Positions 12,591 through 24,556 are shown, counted from the first letter of the stretch. The stretch: 64,000 nt of DNA from Marthasterias glacialis (GCA_911728455.2 OU452222.1:27022923-27086922), one strand, 5' to 3'. A program made the numbers and translations. The notes: a model not told the origin generated them from the sequence alone.

Positions 12591-15303
12591 TTGCTTTGAA
12601 AAGCTCATGTATGCATGTTTTGTGTAATTTGTTAGTGTTTTAAATTCTACAAGTTTGTACCACCAACATTTATTCAAAATGTCAGCAGGTGACAAAGTAC
12701 GACACAGAGAACCTTAACAGTTTGGGTCAATGTACAGATGTTTGGTTCTGTGAAAAGCCTTCGACATGTACTTCTGTGCTGACACTCAGCAAAGTCCTTT
12801 GTCAGGATATCACGCCAAGATGTGTATCAACCTATGAACATACAATGTACTTGGTGATTTTCCTGATTATCTGAGTGCTGTACTGATTTGGATTTTGTTA
12901 CAATACATGCAATACAAACCATTGTATTTTGAAACACCAGAATACCACCAGAGAAGGAAGTGAACTTTTGTCCTTTAGGTATTTGAGAATTTGAACAGGT
13001 GGAGGCAGTGATTAATTAATACATGATTCCTGATAATAATTCCAGGAATGAATCTTAATTGGCAATGTGAGAAAGTTGTGCCAAACCATCTCATAACAAA
13101 CAAACATGTAGGTGTGATTCTTGCTCTGTCATGTCTGTGGCCAAATCGTGTCCTTCCTTTGTGCTTCAATTATGAACAGCAGTACACTGAATGATTTCCC
13201 CCTGTACTGCATGGCATTTTGAACACTTTACAATGTAATTTTGAAAAGTAAATTACCAATTTAGCCATGAACATTTGCGTTTTATTTTTGCATCGGATCC
13301 CTTGCACACGACACCATAGACGAGGTCAAACAATGGAAATGCAAATTATGCATTAAAGTAAGCGTCGTACGCATCCACCAGCCATAAATATGTCTTCGTT
13401 TGACCTGAGGGCGCTGTTTGATCCTGTGATGTAGTACGCAAGGATTCAACACATTGGTTGCAATAATTCTCCTTCACACAAACAGTTTTATAACGATTTC
13501 TCAATAAGCTTGGGCAGTTTTTAAGATTTGTAGATCTGTATAGTATGAGCGCAGTTAGTGTTCAAGAAATCAGACACACACAACACAGCTTACTGCACTG
13601 CACACTGTAGGCCAAGACTCTAACATTTTTTGTTATGGAGTAAAAAACACAAGAAGTATTTTCTTATGACAGATACATTCATACATGTACATGATACATT
13701 GACAGTCTTGGACTTGGCTCAAGACATTCAGTGACATTAAGTCCCTATTGATGATTGAAAATGACTACAAAATGGGCCAGTGCAAAATTGTCATTATTAT
13801 TCCAAATCTATTGTTTTAAACCTACGCACCAACAGGTGGTTTATATGGATCCAGCAAACGCAGTAAAATGTACACAGTAGTCTTAATTCAAGGAGTTTTG
13901 TGGGAGCATGCCAAGTTTCGAGTTCAAGACTAGGTATATGTACAGTACATTCAGTATTCAATATTTATTTATTGTCCACATTAAAGACACAGAAATTTGA
14001 CACCCACTGGCCGTATAAAAAACACAAACAATTTTTGTAAAAGGACACAAGGATTTTTTAAAAAGGCCACAAAGTGACCAAAAGAGACCCTTTTAGGGAC
14101 CATAATATTAAGTAAAAACAAGATACAATACAAGACTGCTACACACTCCCAGATTAGACCCTACGAGCACCTTGTCGTGTATTGGAAACTTATGGATGAA
14201 AGATACTGTACCCGGCTATGTACTTTTTTTTTATTATGTGGATCATGCACACACCGCTGTTGGTGTTATGAATGCATCTTTTTACAGGCAATGTTTACAC
14301 AGTACATGTACAATATCATTGCCGGGGGTTTCTAAAAACATCAACAGTTATGCGTACAGATTGTTTGACAACCAGCTAGTATGAAAACACAAGGCATCCA
14401 ACTCCAAGGCCTTGGGTCTTATTATGTATATCATTCACATGCTGTTCATTATGAACAGGGATAATGATTTGTAGTCTACCATGGGAAGGGACCTTTTCAC
14501 TCTTTCGCTGCAGTTCTGCGCTGGAGTACCGTCTCCCAAAACACCCTCACTATCCGTACCGGTCTTGCTTCCTCAAACAAAGAATACTAGGGTTTGACAA
14601 GGTGGCAGCCTATACATCCCTTCTCTATGGAATAATGTAGCATCACTTTAATTTTAAAAATGCAAACCAACATTGGTGGATTGATACCCTCCAGCCTGTT
14701 TTGCCTCAGTTTTGGGAACATGCTTAACGCCACGAATGGTCCAAATCCACTGTTCTTGGAGTAGTGTCGTGTGGTGCGTTAAAAACCCACCGTATTCTTT
14801 GTAATATTTCCCATTGAGTAGACCAACCATTTGAAACTACCTACTGTGTAGAGGTTGTGTACAGGTGTATTGTGGCACAACTAAGCACACGCACACATTG
14901 TGTGTACTGAGTATGCCTTCACCCCATGATTGCAGGCTTACACAACATGTTTATCATTCAAAACCATACATGTACATGCCATGGTGGATGATCAATGGTC
15001 AAAGGGAGGAATACAAAAATGTATGACTGAAACACTTTCCATGTACGAAATTTGCGATTATAAAAATACATAAGTGTAAAATGCAGTAGACTAAATCACA
15101 CATTAGTGTTTTTTAAAACAATTTTGTGACATTTTTTTTCATGATACCATTAGACAACGACAACATACATATTAAGAATGTACTGTTTTTATTAATATAT
15201 TTTTTTCCGAGATGTACAATGTAGATAAAGTATTTCAAAAAAATGTTTGAAAAAATGCATCACAAACACCACCCATCCTTTGGTTTTAATGATTAGTTCC
15301 ACA
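12591..15303. other. Gene-free stretch
   Basis: AT-rich, with several TACATGTAC-type palindromes. No exon, splice-bounded frame or recognisable element could be supported. Confidence 0.45.
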
Positions 15304-15504
15304 TTAAAGGGGCTGTGTAATCGTCATTATAGCAGGCAGGTGGCCATGCATGGAAGGATGAACTCTCACCCAGATACTGCATGTGAGCTTGCGGTCAAAT
15401 CACAAAGGGTGCCGTCTTTGTCAAACTGTGATGTGACCGCCAGCGCGCGTAGTAACTGGGCTATTCCATTTACTGCTATAATCATGACGACACGGCCCCT
15501 TTAA
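15304..15504 (+). repeat. TTAA-flanked MITE, copy 2
   Basis: TTAA at 15304-15307 and 15501-15504, with the same long inverted ends as copy 1 (AGGGGCTGTGT... and its complement ...GGCCCCT). About 200 bp, with no coding content. Interior differences from copy 1 are modest. Confidence 0.85.
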
Positions 15505-15599
15505 ATATATTTTAACTACTGTATAAGTACATGTACATGGACAATGCTTTAAAATTACACTGTAATTTAAAACATGATAATATAACTTTATACAGCGAC

Positions 15600-15726
15600 G
15601 CCTGGTTCATACTTCAAGCGAATTTTCTTGCGTCACGATTTGAAAACAACGTGTACAGAATTGCTGCATCACCGAAATTGATTTCGCATTCATTTTCGCG
15701 TGATGTACATGTATGAACCTGCTTTA
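15600..15726 (+). repeat. 'TTCATACTTC' foldback element
   Basis: Starts 'gcctggttcatacttcaagcg' and ends 'gtatgaacctgctttag'. The middle has the family's 'cttgcgtcac' and 'catcaccgaaatt' blocks. Uninterrupted copy. Confidence 0.75.
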
Positions 15727-16459
15727 GATGGAAGGAGTGATTGTAAAAGGACAACAAATGTATTCTGTGTTTATATAATTAATTGTCATTACCATCAGAC
15801 CTCAGCTAAAATAACGAGTCGTCCTTTGTAATGACCTTTTCTTCGATTTAGATTTATTGCCGACCCTCTTGCAAAATTGTTATTGTGCGTGCGAAATTGT
15901 TAAACACAATTGTAAACTACAAATGTGTGCTGTGGTCTACTGCACAGCATGCACACACTGTGCTGTAGACCACAGTGTACACACTAGTACACACTGCTGT
16001 GTACATTGCACTAGGGTACTGTCCGGACTATATGTACCTTCATCAAACCCAGATAATCAATAACTGTCTCTCAGTCCAATCACAAGAGACATCTCTTCAA
16101 TAACACGGATACAGGGGTTTTATTTGTAAATGCCATAACCAGCTCTTATCTAGTAATGTCATTGGTGAAATCCTGTTATGCTAGTAAACACACGCAGGGA
16201 AATCCTTGGAATGGGATCAAACACATAATCCCGATAACGGTACAAATACACGGTACGAGCAGAGGAGGACGACACATAAATTGCCTTTGATGCAATGAGT
16301 ACATCATAATTGGCTCAAAGTTATGAAAGGATCGTATTGGCCAGTAATTGGATGCATTATACAAGGTTTTTATTTGCATACAAGAAGTATTGTATGCTAC
16401 TCCGCGCAAAACATGTTGTTAATTTACATAGCGCAGGACATCAAGCCAATCCACCCCCC
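15727..16459. other. Gene-free stretch
   Basis: Nothing supportable. A run of imperfect 'cacactg'/'tgtgc' motifs at 15920-16015 makes local inverted repeats. Confidence 0.4.
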
Positions 16460-16645
16460 AAAACTATTATTATTATTATTATTATTGTTTTATTTCTGTC
16501 CACAAAATAAAAAAAAATACCCACTTAAATGCACAATAATGAAGAAAACACTAAAAATTTAGATGTGGAGAAGGCTAGACTGAGGAGGAAAATCATTTCT
16601 GAAAATCCTAAACCAAAAGGTTCAGTCTGCCAACAAAATTATTTA
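16460..16645. repeat. (ATT)n-adjoined dispersed repeat
   Basis: (ATT)n at 16464-16488 followed by 'ctgtccacaaaat', 'agatgtggagaaggctagac' and 'ggttcagtctgcc'. It is the same sequence as 8540-8735. Probably one end of a retroposon with an (ATT)n tail; its full length is unknown. Confidence 0.6.
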
Positions 16646-16784
16646 TAAACACTACCATCAATCCGGAACTAAAATTCAGCATATTGAAAAAAAAACAACC
16701 AACAAATTGTCAGCATGAGTTTGCTTAAATCTTTTAAGTGACCCTGGAAAAATAATCGTTCTAACAACTTGTGAATTTGTAGTA

Positions 16785-17205
16785 GAAGACATCCCCTCAG
16801 TGCACTGGTCTCAATTTCTGGTGTTGTCAAGAGTGTGGGTTCTGGTCCAGGTCAAGGCACTTGGTGTCCTTAAGCAAGACACTTGAAACCACAATTGCTT
16901 TGTCCTTCGGATGGGCCGTACAGCCACGTACATAGGTTCTACGTGTTTTGCACTGCGCATTCAAGAATCCAGAATACGTATTGTTAAAAGAAGGGGGTTT
17001 GCCCCGGTGTTTCTAGCATGGTTGGCTGCAGACTGCACCGCATCACCTTTTGTAAAATCCTTACAAGGTGCTATAATGGGGCAATTCATCATTCAAAAAT
17101 AGCTCTGCAGACGATGCACCTGTCGTAAAAATTATTAAGTACTTTGAGACACCCGTCGTGTGCGACATGAAGAGCGAAATACCAACTGTGTAATTATTGT
17201 AATTA
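16785..17205 (+). repeat. Degenerate tRNA-headed SINE
   Basis: 'gtgcactggtctcaatttct', 'gagtgtgggttctggtcc' and 'ccttaagcaagacactt' are a worn version of the SINE head and junction seen at 52521 and 59964. The tail has 'tactttgagacaccc' and ends in 'taattattgtaattattctt'. The body differs from both other tails. Old copy. Confidence 0.6.
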
Positions 17206-17586
17206 TTCTTATTATGGGTTATTTTGAGACCCATCTTACAAATTGATCAAAAGTGAGTCACATGGAAATGGTACATTAGTATATATGGCATGTACATGAT
17301 GTGTATAGTATTTCAGTGGACGTAATTGTTTTCATTTACATTGTCTGTTGTTCGATCTGAAACATTTTGAAAACATGATAGTATTTATTATTTCTTTGTT
17401 GCTTTGTTCGTCATGTTTAAAAAGAAATAACTTTTATTTTTGTTTCATCCTAAACATGCTGAAATTCATTTACATTCAGGCTGAGCCCCCCCCCACAGAG
17501 TCGGTTTAAAGTACAACAAAAATGAGCATAGGCAGAAATTCTTAGATAAGACACACTTTTGGGACAGTTCATTCATGTTGCCTTAC

Positions 17587-17845
17587 CTTCATCTATGTCT
17601 CCTCTAGCTGCAGCTTCCAGCAGCTGAATGTTGTGAGCAAAATGAATCCTCCGTCCTTTCTTGACGTTTTCATACCCTAACCTCCCGATTCCACTCTTCC
17701 GGCTTTTCTTGATGAATTCTTTGTCGTTGGCAGTCCATCGTTTCAGCTGTGCCGCTCGACGTTTCCTGGCTAATTTGAGTCGATCCTGCACGCTCAGACG
17801 TTCCAACGATGCCATTTCGGCAACAAGTTCATCGTGACTAGTCAT
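17587..17845 (-). CDS. First coding exon of a PPP1R16-type (MYPT3/TIMAP) PP1 regulatory subunit
   Basis: Starts at ATG 17845 and runs 86 codons plus one base to a strong GTAAGG donor at 17586 (phase 1). The peptide has the layout of the PPP1R16A/B N-terminus. Residues 30-37 read RAAQLKRW, matching the MyPhoNE consensus R-x-x-Q-L/V-K-x-W. Residues 66-69 read RIHF, an RVxF-type PP1 docking motif. Residues 74-81, QLLEAAAR, are the usual lead-in to the first ankyrin repeat. Family members tether PP1 catalytic subunit, through ankyrin repeats and often a C-terminal CaaX prenylation, to membranes. The remaining exons should lie at lower coordinates, but none is visible down to base 1, so the first intron is probably longer than 17 kb. 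An upstream acceptor for the 5' untranslated part may be near 17884. The family call is firm; A versus B paralogy cannot be assigned, since invertebrates may have a single gene. Confidence 0.88.
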
Positions 17846-18881
17846 TTTGATTTCAGTGTCGAACAGTATCTATCCCTTAGCTCCTAGGAAAACTACTCTT
17901 GATAAGATGGTTTAAAAAAAAAAATTCTGATAAAGTAACAGGGCCAACAATCTGATCATGTGATCTGAATAATAGCAAAGAGCGTGTCCATCAAATACTT
18001 TTGCTGATATTTGTCCCCTCGCTCTCACACTGGCTGGTGTATTCCCAAACTGAACAACAGACTATCTGCCTGCCTAGTTGATTTCCTCTCTCCACTTCCT
18101 CAGGAAGTTTAACTCATATGACCTTTGACCTGGCAACATGGTTGACTCCTATGGTAGGGGTGTTTGTGGAACATCCTTGAGGTAATTAATGACGCAAACT
18201 TGCTCATTTGGAATTGGAGGCAGGTAAATTCGTCACATTCGGGAATGCGTCATCATGGCTAGACCTGAAAATACAGTAAACAGAAGTCATCGTTAAACAG
18301 GTTTTTTAAGGAGCTTACTCTCCATTGCGTCTCACAAAGGACTAAAAGGAAGTTTAACTATGACCATTCACTTTTGCATCTCTAGACACGAAACCACATT
18401 CTTCTTGTACCAAGTATTCCTTTTGCTTTAGTGCCATATCGTGTAACAATTTTGATACTGTTTTCTTTGTCAAACAAAATAAAGGATTTAAAGTCAGTGC
18501 ATGATCAACAAATATTTGAATTGGTCTAACGAGGGATGAATTTTACAGACACAGCGAGGTTGAACAATACCACGAAGACCACAACATCAGACCACTGTCT
18601 TACTAATATCTGTCTGACAAAAACTTGGCCTGAAAGCGCCCAGAACACACACACACGTTTGTATATGGTGTAGACCGAGGACATTCCTTTGTTCTCCCAT
18701 TGTTTGGACTTAGTTTTTTTCAACGACACTCCCATTGGTTTTGTACACAAAACAGACCGAGGACTGTCCCCGGTTATTTCATTTTTCCAGGATCCCTTTT
18801 GTAAAAGTCCACGGTTTATTATTTCACTGGTTGACACGGTTGACAGGAAAAGTCTGTTCAGAGCATGACCTACATATGTAC
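17846..18881. other. Upstream flank of the PPP1R16-type exon, no other gene
   Basis: The minus-strand 5' untranslated region probably begins within a few dozen bases of 17845. The rest shows no exon that I can support. Confidence 0.4.
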
Positions 18882-19372
18882 ATCTTCCAGTACGCGCTAA
18901 TCTTCCAGATTGCTCAACGGGAGTGTGATAATAAACCGTATCAGCGTGGGTTCGAATCCCATCCGAGGAATATACCTGTGGAATTTGTTCACAGGACTCG
19001 GGAAAGTACGGAGTATACAGTGCTTAACACACATATGTGTATGGGTAAAAAACACAAATAATATTCTTTACCCCCAATGCAAAAATTAACATCTGTTATA
19101 AAACCATATCATACCATATTGCACTCTGCGAATTTTGAGTATCATGCGTCATGCTCATACATGGACAGTGGAAAAAACGTTCTAAACTTTGTGCGATGGA
19201 TGTGCTGATCATTATGAAATAACGCTTAAAATTGTCCTTTTTCCAGTTGGCTGGAAGATAAATTCATTACCACATGCGCGCTCGTGGAATATGGAAAAAT
19301 ATAGCATATGTGCGTCCCATATCCTGCAGAAGCGCTCTATTTTTCCGTCTTCCCCTCGCGCTTGTGTGATAA
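18882..19372 (-). repeat. TATCACAC-family foldback element, copy 2, broken by a SINE fragment
   Basis: Reverse-oriented relative of 6390-6812: 'cttccagtacgcgctaat' at the left, 'gcactctgcg' and 'cgttctaaactttgtgcg' inside, and the 'gtggaatatggaaaaatatagc' palindrome at the right, ending at GTGTGATAA near 19372. A tRNA-headed SINE fragment interrupts it at 18943-19060. Confidence 0.7.
18943..19060 (+). repeat. SINE fragment (second tRNA-headed family)
   Basis: B-box 'gtgggttcgaatcccatccg', then 'cacaggactcgggaaag' and 'gagtatacagtgcttaacac'. Fuller copies lie at 22992-23140 and 47616-47767. The A-box half is missing here. Confidence 0.7.
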
Positions 19373-19809
19373 CTAACAATGTACAAAACTTACTTTACAG
19401 GGTTTTGGACTCACAATAACTTTATGTTCATCAACAAAGAGGTACAACTCATTGAAAGCCACTTGGCGCATACAAATGAAATCTCATGTCACTTAAGTGT
19501 CATGAATCCAAAAGGATTTCCAACCAGGAATTCCATGGCATGTTAATCTTCGCGCATTCAAACCACACCATTAAGCAGCTGGGGCCTTTGAAATGCACAG
19601 TATCCTCTATCCTGTTGGTAAGTGATGACATTTTGGAGTGCAGTCTAACGAACGTTCCTATGTATTTAAACCCTAACAAGGTGCTACATAGTGGGTCTCA
19701 TAATTCAAAAACTTCAAAACCTGTCTTAAAACATAATAAATGTTTTGAGACACCCATGATACATTGTAAAAACTAGCTATTCTTACTATTCTTATTCTTC
19801 TTCTTATAA

Positions 19810-20112
19810 TAGACCGATCCATTAAGCCCCGCCCCATACACTGTACGTGTTGACCAATCACAGCCTTGGGTACGCCACCGAAAGTCTGACAAAAGTCCCA
19901 CTGATAAAAATCCTATTGGAAAATGTAAACATGCGTGCGTGTACTTATAGCGTGTGAACTTATAGCGCGCGTACTTATAGCGCGCGTTCATGTCGTACAG
20001 TGTGGCATTGAAGAGGTCTACGCACATTGTGTTGCCCACGTGTGCAGTGGGGATTTAGCCAATGCTGTGATTGGTCAATAAGTTTAGGGGCAGGGCTTAA
20101 TGGATCAGTCTA
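19810..20112 (+). repeat. TA-flanked MITE with GACCGAT ends (short type)
   Basis: Flanked by TA (19810-19811 and 20111-20112). The ends begin GACCGATCCATTAAGCCCC, and the right-hand complement differs by only a couple of bases over about 25. A second inverted pair (TGACCAATCACAGC near 19851 and its complement near 20062) extends the stem. About 300 bp, with no coding frame. It shares its terminal GACCGAT with the larger element at 38719-39474. Confidence 0.8.
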
Positions 20113-20213
20113 TTACATTGCACTTCCGGCTCTAAATTGTCCTCACTTATATTTACCAACAGGATAAAGACTGGTTCAGAGATATTACAAATCATGTTTA
20201 GATGAGCACATTT

Positions 20214-20393
20214 ACCAAGCCTGATGCTTCATGGAGGCAATTGCCTCCATTGCCCCTGGTCATTGCCTTGGCACCCTTCAAATATTCCAATAGAAACTTA
20301 CAATTTCCTCATACAGGTGCCCTTTATCAGGAAGAAAATGCCTTGGTGCCCTTGCCCTTTCAAGAACGAAGCAATCAGGCCTGCAGTACACTT
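20214..20393 (+). repeat. CAGGCCTGAT-family foldback element, best copy
   Basis: Begins 'caagcctgatgcttcatgg' and ends 'gaagcaatcaggcctg', forming an imperfect inverted end of about 16 bases. The interior has three TGCC-rich motifs. Close to 4402-4566 over its whole length. Confidence 0.7.
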
Positions 20394-21150
20394 CATAGAA
20401 TCATGATGTACACATCGTTGTCATTTCCATTAAGTACTCCATTTCACAACCTCATCTCCTTTGAACAAGATCTATCTCACAGTGGACCAAACATTAGCGC
20501 TTGTCACCAAAAAGCCTAAATTGCTTTTCCAGTGTCATAAAACCAGCCGCTCCAAAAAAAAAGTGACACCATTGTAATTATAAGTAGAACCCACAACTGT
20601 AGAGTCATGCCTGCAGAAAGACGCGGTCGGTGAACTAGCAGGTGAGTTGACCGCACACACTTCTCCCACCGTGCCTACCCCTTGAGAGCAGACTGCTTTA
20701 CTGCTGGTGGAAGCCATGGTTACTCCTCATGAGGTGCTGTGTCAGTAATTGGCTACGTGTGATCATGAGGCAGTCGTGTGACCGCAATGTGCGGCCAGGG
20801 TCTTGTGTTTGTTGCTAATTTGGCATGGGATGTGGAGATGCCCTTTGGCAGTGCAGGGGCACACGATGAAAATGATCGTGTTGACCACTAGATAGAGAGA
20901 TAGATTGCAAACATGTACGGTATGATACAAGTGCACTTACATTTACAAATAATTTGAACATTTTTCACAGTGCATGCATTCTTTAAAAAAAAAATGCATT
21001 TTATTTCTTCTGTGTATCCTGTACATGTAGTACAATATCTAACAAAGCTTTAAGCTTAGTTATTCACCACTACGAAGTGACATTGAGTGAAACACCTGAT
21101 CATTTCAACCTGCCATTGGTACATTATTAAAACAAGTTGGCATTCCTTAA
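20394..21150. other. Gene-free stretch
   Basis: Nothing supportable; moderate GC at 20600-20850, without a splice-bounded frame. Confidence 0.4.
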
Positions 21151-21881
21151 CAGGGTTCTCCCCAGGATTTTTCAAAACTGTGGGGCATTCTGGACCAAAA
21201 TTTTGAAAAGTGTGGCCGAAGCACGCTGAATTGGTAGCAGGTCCTTGGAATGTTTTTATTTATTTATCTTCCAGTACACGCTAATCCTCCAATCTGACTG
21301 CTGAACGGGAGTGTGATAATGAACCCATACCATACTACCAGTAGTCTATATTGCACTCTGCGTATTTAGAGTGTCATGCATTACGCTCCGTATACGGAGA
21401 GTGCAAAATAACGTTCTAAACTTTGCGCATTGCGCATGCTGCTCTTCATCATCTAACATTCTAAATTTTTAAACTTTGTGCGTGTGATTTTTTATTGTGG
21501 TTTTTCATGAGGCAGTATGAAGTTGACTGGAAGATAAATTCATTATCACACGCGCGCTCGTGGAATATGGGAAAATATAGCGCGTCTGCGTCCCATATCC
21601 CATTCGGCCTTTGGCCTCGTGGGATATGGGACAGAGAAGCGCTATATTTTCCAGTATTCCACTCGCGCTAGTGTGATAACTTATCATGTTTATGTTTGGT
21701 TTGAAAAGCTCTACTGTGCGATCTGAAGCATTTAAAATGGTTTTATGTTAGGATTTTCTGTGAATTTGATATTAAAATTAAAAAAAAAAAGGTTTTGTTT
21801 TTTTTGTTTTTTTGGGGCGTATTGGCCCATAATGTTTGCGTATCGGCCCAATACAATGGCTTGTGCATGGGCAGAACCCTG
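21151..21881 (+). repeat. CAGGGTT-ended element, broken by a younger foldback element
   Basis: Begins CAGGGTTCTCCCC and ends GGCAGAACCCTG. Its two halves ('gctgaattggtagcaggtcc...tggaatgtttttatt' and 'atgtttatgtttggtttgaaaagctc...gtatcggccc') are contiguous in the copy at 46179-46655. The intervening bases are a TATCACAC-family insertion. The CAGGG...CCCTG ends suggest a hAT-like non-autonomous element. Confidence 0.75.
21258..21682 (-). repeat. TATCACAC-family foldback element, copy 3, inserted in another repeat
   Basis: Reverse of 6390-6812. It runs from 'atttatcttccagtacacgc' to 'gctagtgtgataacttat'. The 'ccatatcccattcggcctttggcctcgtgggatatgg' palindrome centre is at about 21590-21630. 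Its position inside 21151-21881 shows that it arrived later than the host element. Confidence 0.75.
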
Positions 21882-21921
21882 CTTACCTTAGGGACACAAT
21901 GTGAAATATGACTTTATAATT

Positions 21922-22091
21922 AGGGAATAACAGTGTGAGGACCCGGTTTTCACTACATCATGTAATAATTGGGTTAGTGGCTGGCCGCTGTTAATGGACC
22001 AGGCCGAAGGCAAGGTCCATTAACAGCGGCCAGCTACAAATCAAGGTCATTACCACGCAGTGAAGACCGGGTCCTCACAACGTTATTGCCA
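21922..22091. repeat. Long hairpin element with GTGAGGACCCGG arms
   Basis: The outer arms, GTGAGGACCCGGTTTTCACT at 21935 and its near complement ending at 22078, enclose a second stem. That stem is GGCCGCTGTTAATGGACC near 21982 and its exact complement near 22015, around a short loop. Flanking 'aataac'/'gttatt' extend the pairing. It looks like a foldback transposon. A structured RNA cannot be excluded, but I see no supporting signal for one. Confidence 0.65.
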
Positions 22092-22991
22092 TTAATCAAT
22101 ATCTTTTAACAAAGAAAGACGTAAAATTCATCATAATTTGTGATTTTTCTATTGCCGACATTTTCTATTCATGTTCAAGGGCCATTGTTTCGGCTGTTCA
22201 ATTTTGGTGTGGCACCAAATTCCTACACATAATTAACTATTTATGCATGTTTTCAAGAACCAGACTATGAGCTTTGAAAATTAACAGCACCATACATGTA
22301 AATTATACATAAAATGATATACTGTCTGCACGTTAAAGAATACACGCGGTATGCGTGTGGTACATGTACATGTACAGTATGTGCGTGCACACGGTAGCAA
22401 CATCTTACAAAAATAGATTTATAAACAAAAATACACACAAAGATACAGTTGATCTAATAGTTCCCAGTACAACTTGTATGCACAGTGATACAGAATTTAC
22501 ACAGCAATATGCTTGTTTAGGGGCCATTTATTCGCTAGTTTACAGCACCGGTCTTTCTATCGCATGTCAATACACCCCCCACGTGACCAGTCTTCAACCA
22601 ATCAGAGTGCATAAACTCTCCAAGGTATTAAATAAATGTTAACAGGTAAAAGATATAAAATTTAAGTTTGGATCAAGTGACCTGTTTAACATGGTGTGTT
22701 AAATTTTACAACTGATGTTAATACAATAAACAAGACACCTGACATACATGTACATGTAATACCTTAACACTATACATGTACAGCAGGCCTCCACATGACA
22801 TACATGTAATCTGATCTTAAAAAAAACTAGTATTATTAATGTTTCACTATGTGTCTCTACAGAGTAAAATATCACACATTGCTGTTAGGGTAAAAATAAT
22901 CATCTTTATCCCAGGTGTAACTTTTAAATCTCTGATGTGTTTGCAGTACCCACTCCTAGCAGAATCCGACGTAGCATTTACTGTGTTCAGG
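22092..22991. other. Gene-free stretch
   Basis: AT-rich with many TACATGTA palindromes (for example near 22365 and 22747). No exon supported. Confidence 0.4.
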
Positions 22992-23140
22992 CATGATCAG
23001 CGGTTTAGCCGTTAAGACACCTGCTCTAGAATGCGGTTGTTGGGGGTTCGAATCCCACCAAGTTGCATTTTGTTTCCTGCAAGACTCGGAAAGCACACTG
23101 AGTATACAGTGCTCATCACACATCGGGTGTAACAGTAAAA
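22992..23140 (+). repeat. SINE of the second tRNA-headed family
   Basis: A-box-like 'gatcagcggtttagccg', B-box 'gggttcgaatcccacc', then 'caagactcggaaagcac', 'gagtatacagtgctcatcac' and 'cgggtgtaa'. It matches 47616-47767 through the whole non-tRNA body. Confidence 0.8.
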
Positions 23141-24008
23141 CCAAAATAAAATTGTGAACAACATTTTTTTTAATGAAATACAGTCATGTCTCAGGTAATA
23201 TTGTGTATGATGCTAACACTGCTAATCTATGTAAGATGTGATGCAAATTGGTACTTTGTACTTTGATACAAATCAAGCCACAGTGCCACATCTGAGCTGC
23301 ATTGTCCATCTCTCTCAGGAGTTCATGGTCAAATTGTACACACACATCATGTACATGGACACAACATGTATTTATCCAACAAAATGTGTAAACTAACAAG
23401 TACACTGTACAAACTTCTGATTAGTTCTTGCAAGCGCCTGTTCAAAAAACTTCTTTGACACTTCCTCGAGGCAGAAAAATATAATTAAAAAGCAACATCA
23501 CTGGGATAATTCTAAGCAAAAATTACCTGCTACTGTCAATCAGTGAAGATTTGTACATAGGATAACAAACTGACTGAACAACCTGTAACTAAGAAAACTG
23601 CAATAGATCTGTATGCTGAGAACAAATTTGATTTTCTTTTGTATTACATTTTCCTTTCGGTCTATGACCTTGTGCTTCTCCAAACACACACATCTGTATG
23701 GTTCTTTTGTTCTGAACCAGTCAGGTATATTCCCCTTTATGCTACAGGAGGATTCAAGCTTCGATTCGTCACACGGTCGGGAATAAAAAAAAGAAAGAAC
23801 TCTGGATCACTGCACAAGCCCATGATCAGGCTGCAGTGTAGTCATATACACGTGCATCGAAGCTAAATATCCGACAGGTATATTATGGGTACAATGAAGA
23901 GTGAACTGTTTGGCATGTTTGGGGTTTATAGGAAATGGGTTGGGTCACTCTGACTTGAACTGGCTGATTGATTCGTGATTGTGAAAAATTAATTTAAAGT
24001 TATTTTGT

Positions 24009-24009
<1 letters not shown>

Positions 24010-24048
<39 letters not shown>
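24010..24048 (+). repeat. (GT)n microsatellite
   Basis: Nearly pure GT dinucleotides over about 38 bases. Confidence 0.95.
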
Positions 24049-24050
<2 letters not shown>

Positions 24051-24252
24051 TCTTGCCATGACTAAGTAACTGTTTTCCTATCCGTTATTTTAATTACTTT
24101 TTGGGGGGTTAACCTTTTCATCAAGTGAACTTTGCAATCACCCCAGTGGCTTGTACACAAACATTATGAGTGCTAGCATCAATCTCTATGACATGTATGA
24201 TAAGAGAGATTTGAGGTGCCAGTATGCCGCCATATAAACCTACATGTATGAA

Positions 24253-24556
24253 TGAACCTCTCCAAAACTCAGGCATGAAACTTGGACTTAACAAAAAACA
24301 AGGAAATTACAATCTTTACAAGACTTTGTGCAGTGTTTTCTAATTTTGAATGGCATGAGTGTGAGGTGAACAGCGAAGAAATCAGCTGATCCGGGGAAAT
24401 GTATTGAACCTCTCTAAAACTCAGGCATGAAACTTGGACTTATCAAAAAACAAGGAAATCACAATCTTTACAAGACTTTGTACAGTGGTTTCTAATTTTG
24501 AATGGCATGAGTGTGACGTGAACAACGAGGAAATCAGCTGATCCGAGGAAAAGTTG
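24253..24556 (+). repeat. Tandem duplication, unit 152 bp
   Basis: 'TGAACCTCTC(C/T)AAAACTCAGG' starts at 24253 and 24405. The two units differ at only about a dozen sites by eye, so the duplication is fairly recent. A more distant relative of the unit, sharing 'acgaggaaatcagctgatc' and 'caggcatg', is at about 56795-56955. Confidence 0.85.

Noticed and set aside
16310-16562. Two overlapping frames with Ile-rich ends
   Set aside because: The Ile run is an (ATT)n microsatellite at the start of a dispersed repeat.
20202-20519. 105-codon plus-strand frame
   Set aside because: It covers a CAGGCCTGAT-family foldback element also found at 4402; the frame is not kept in other copies.
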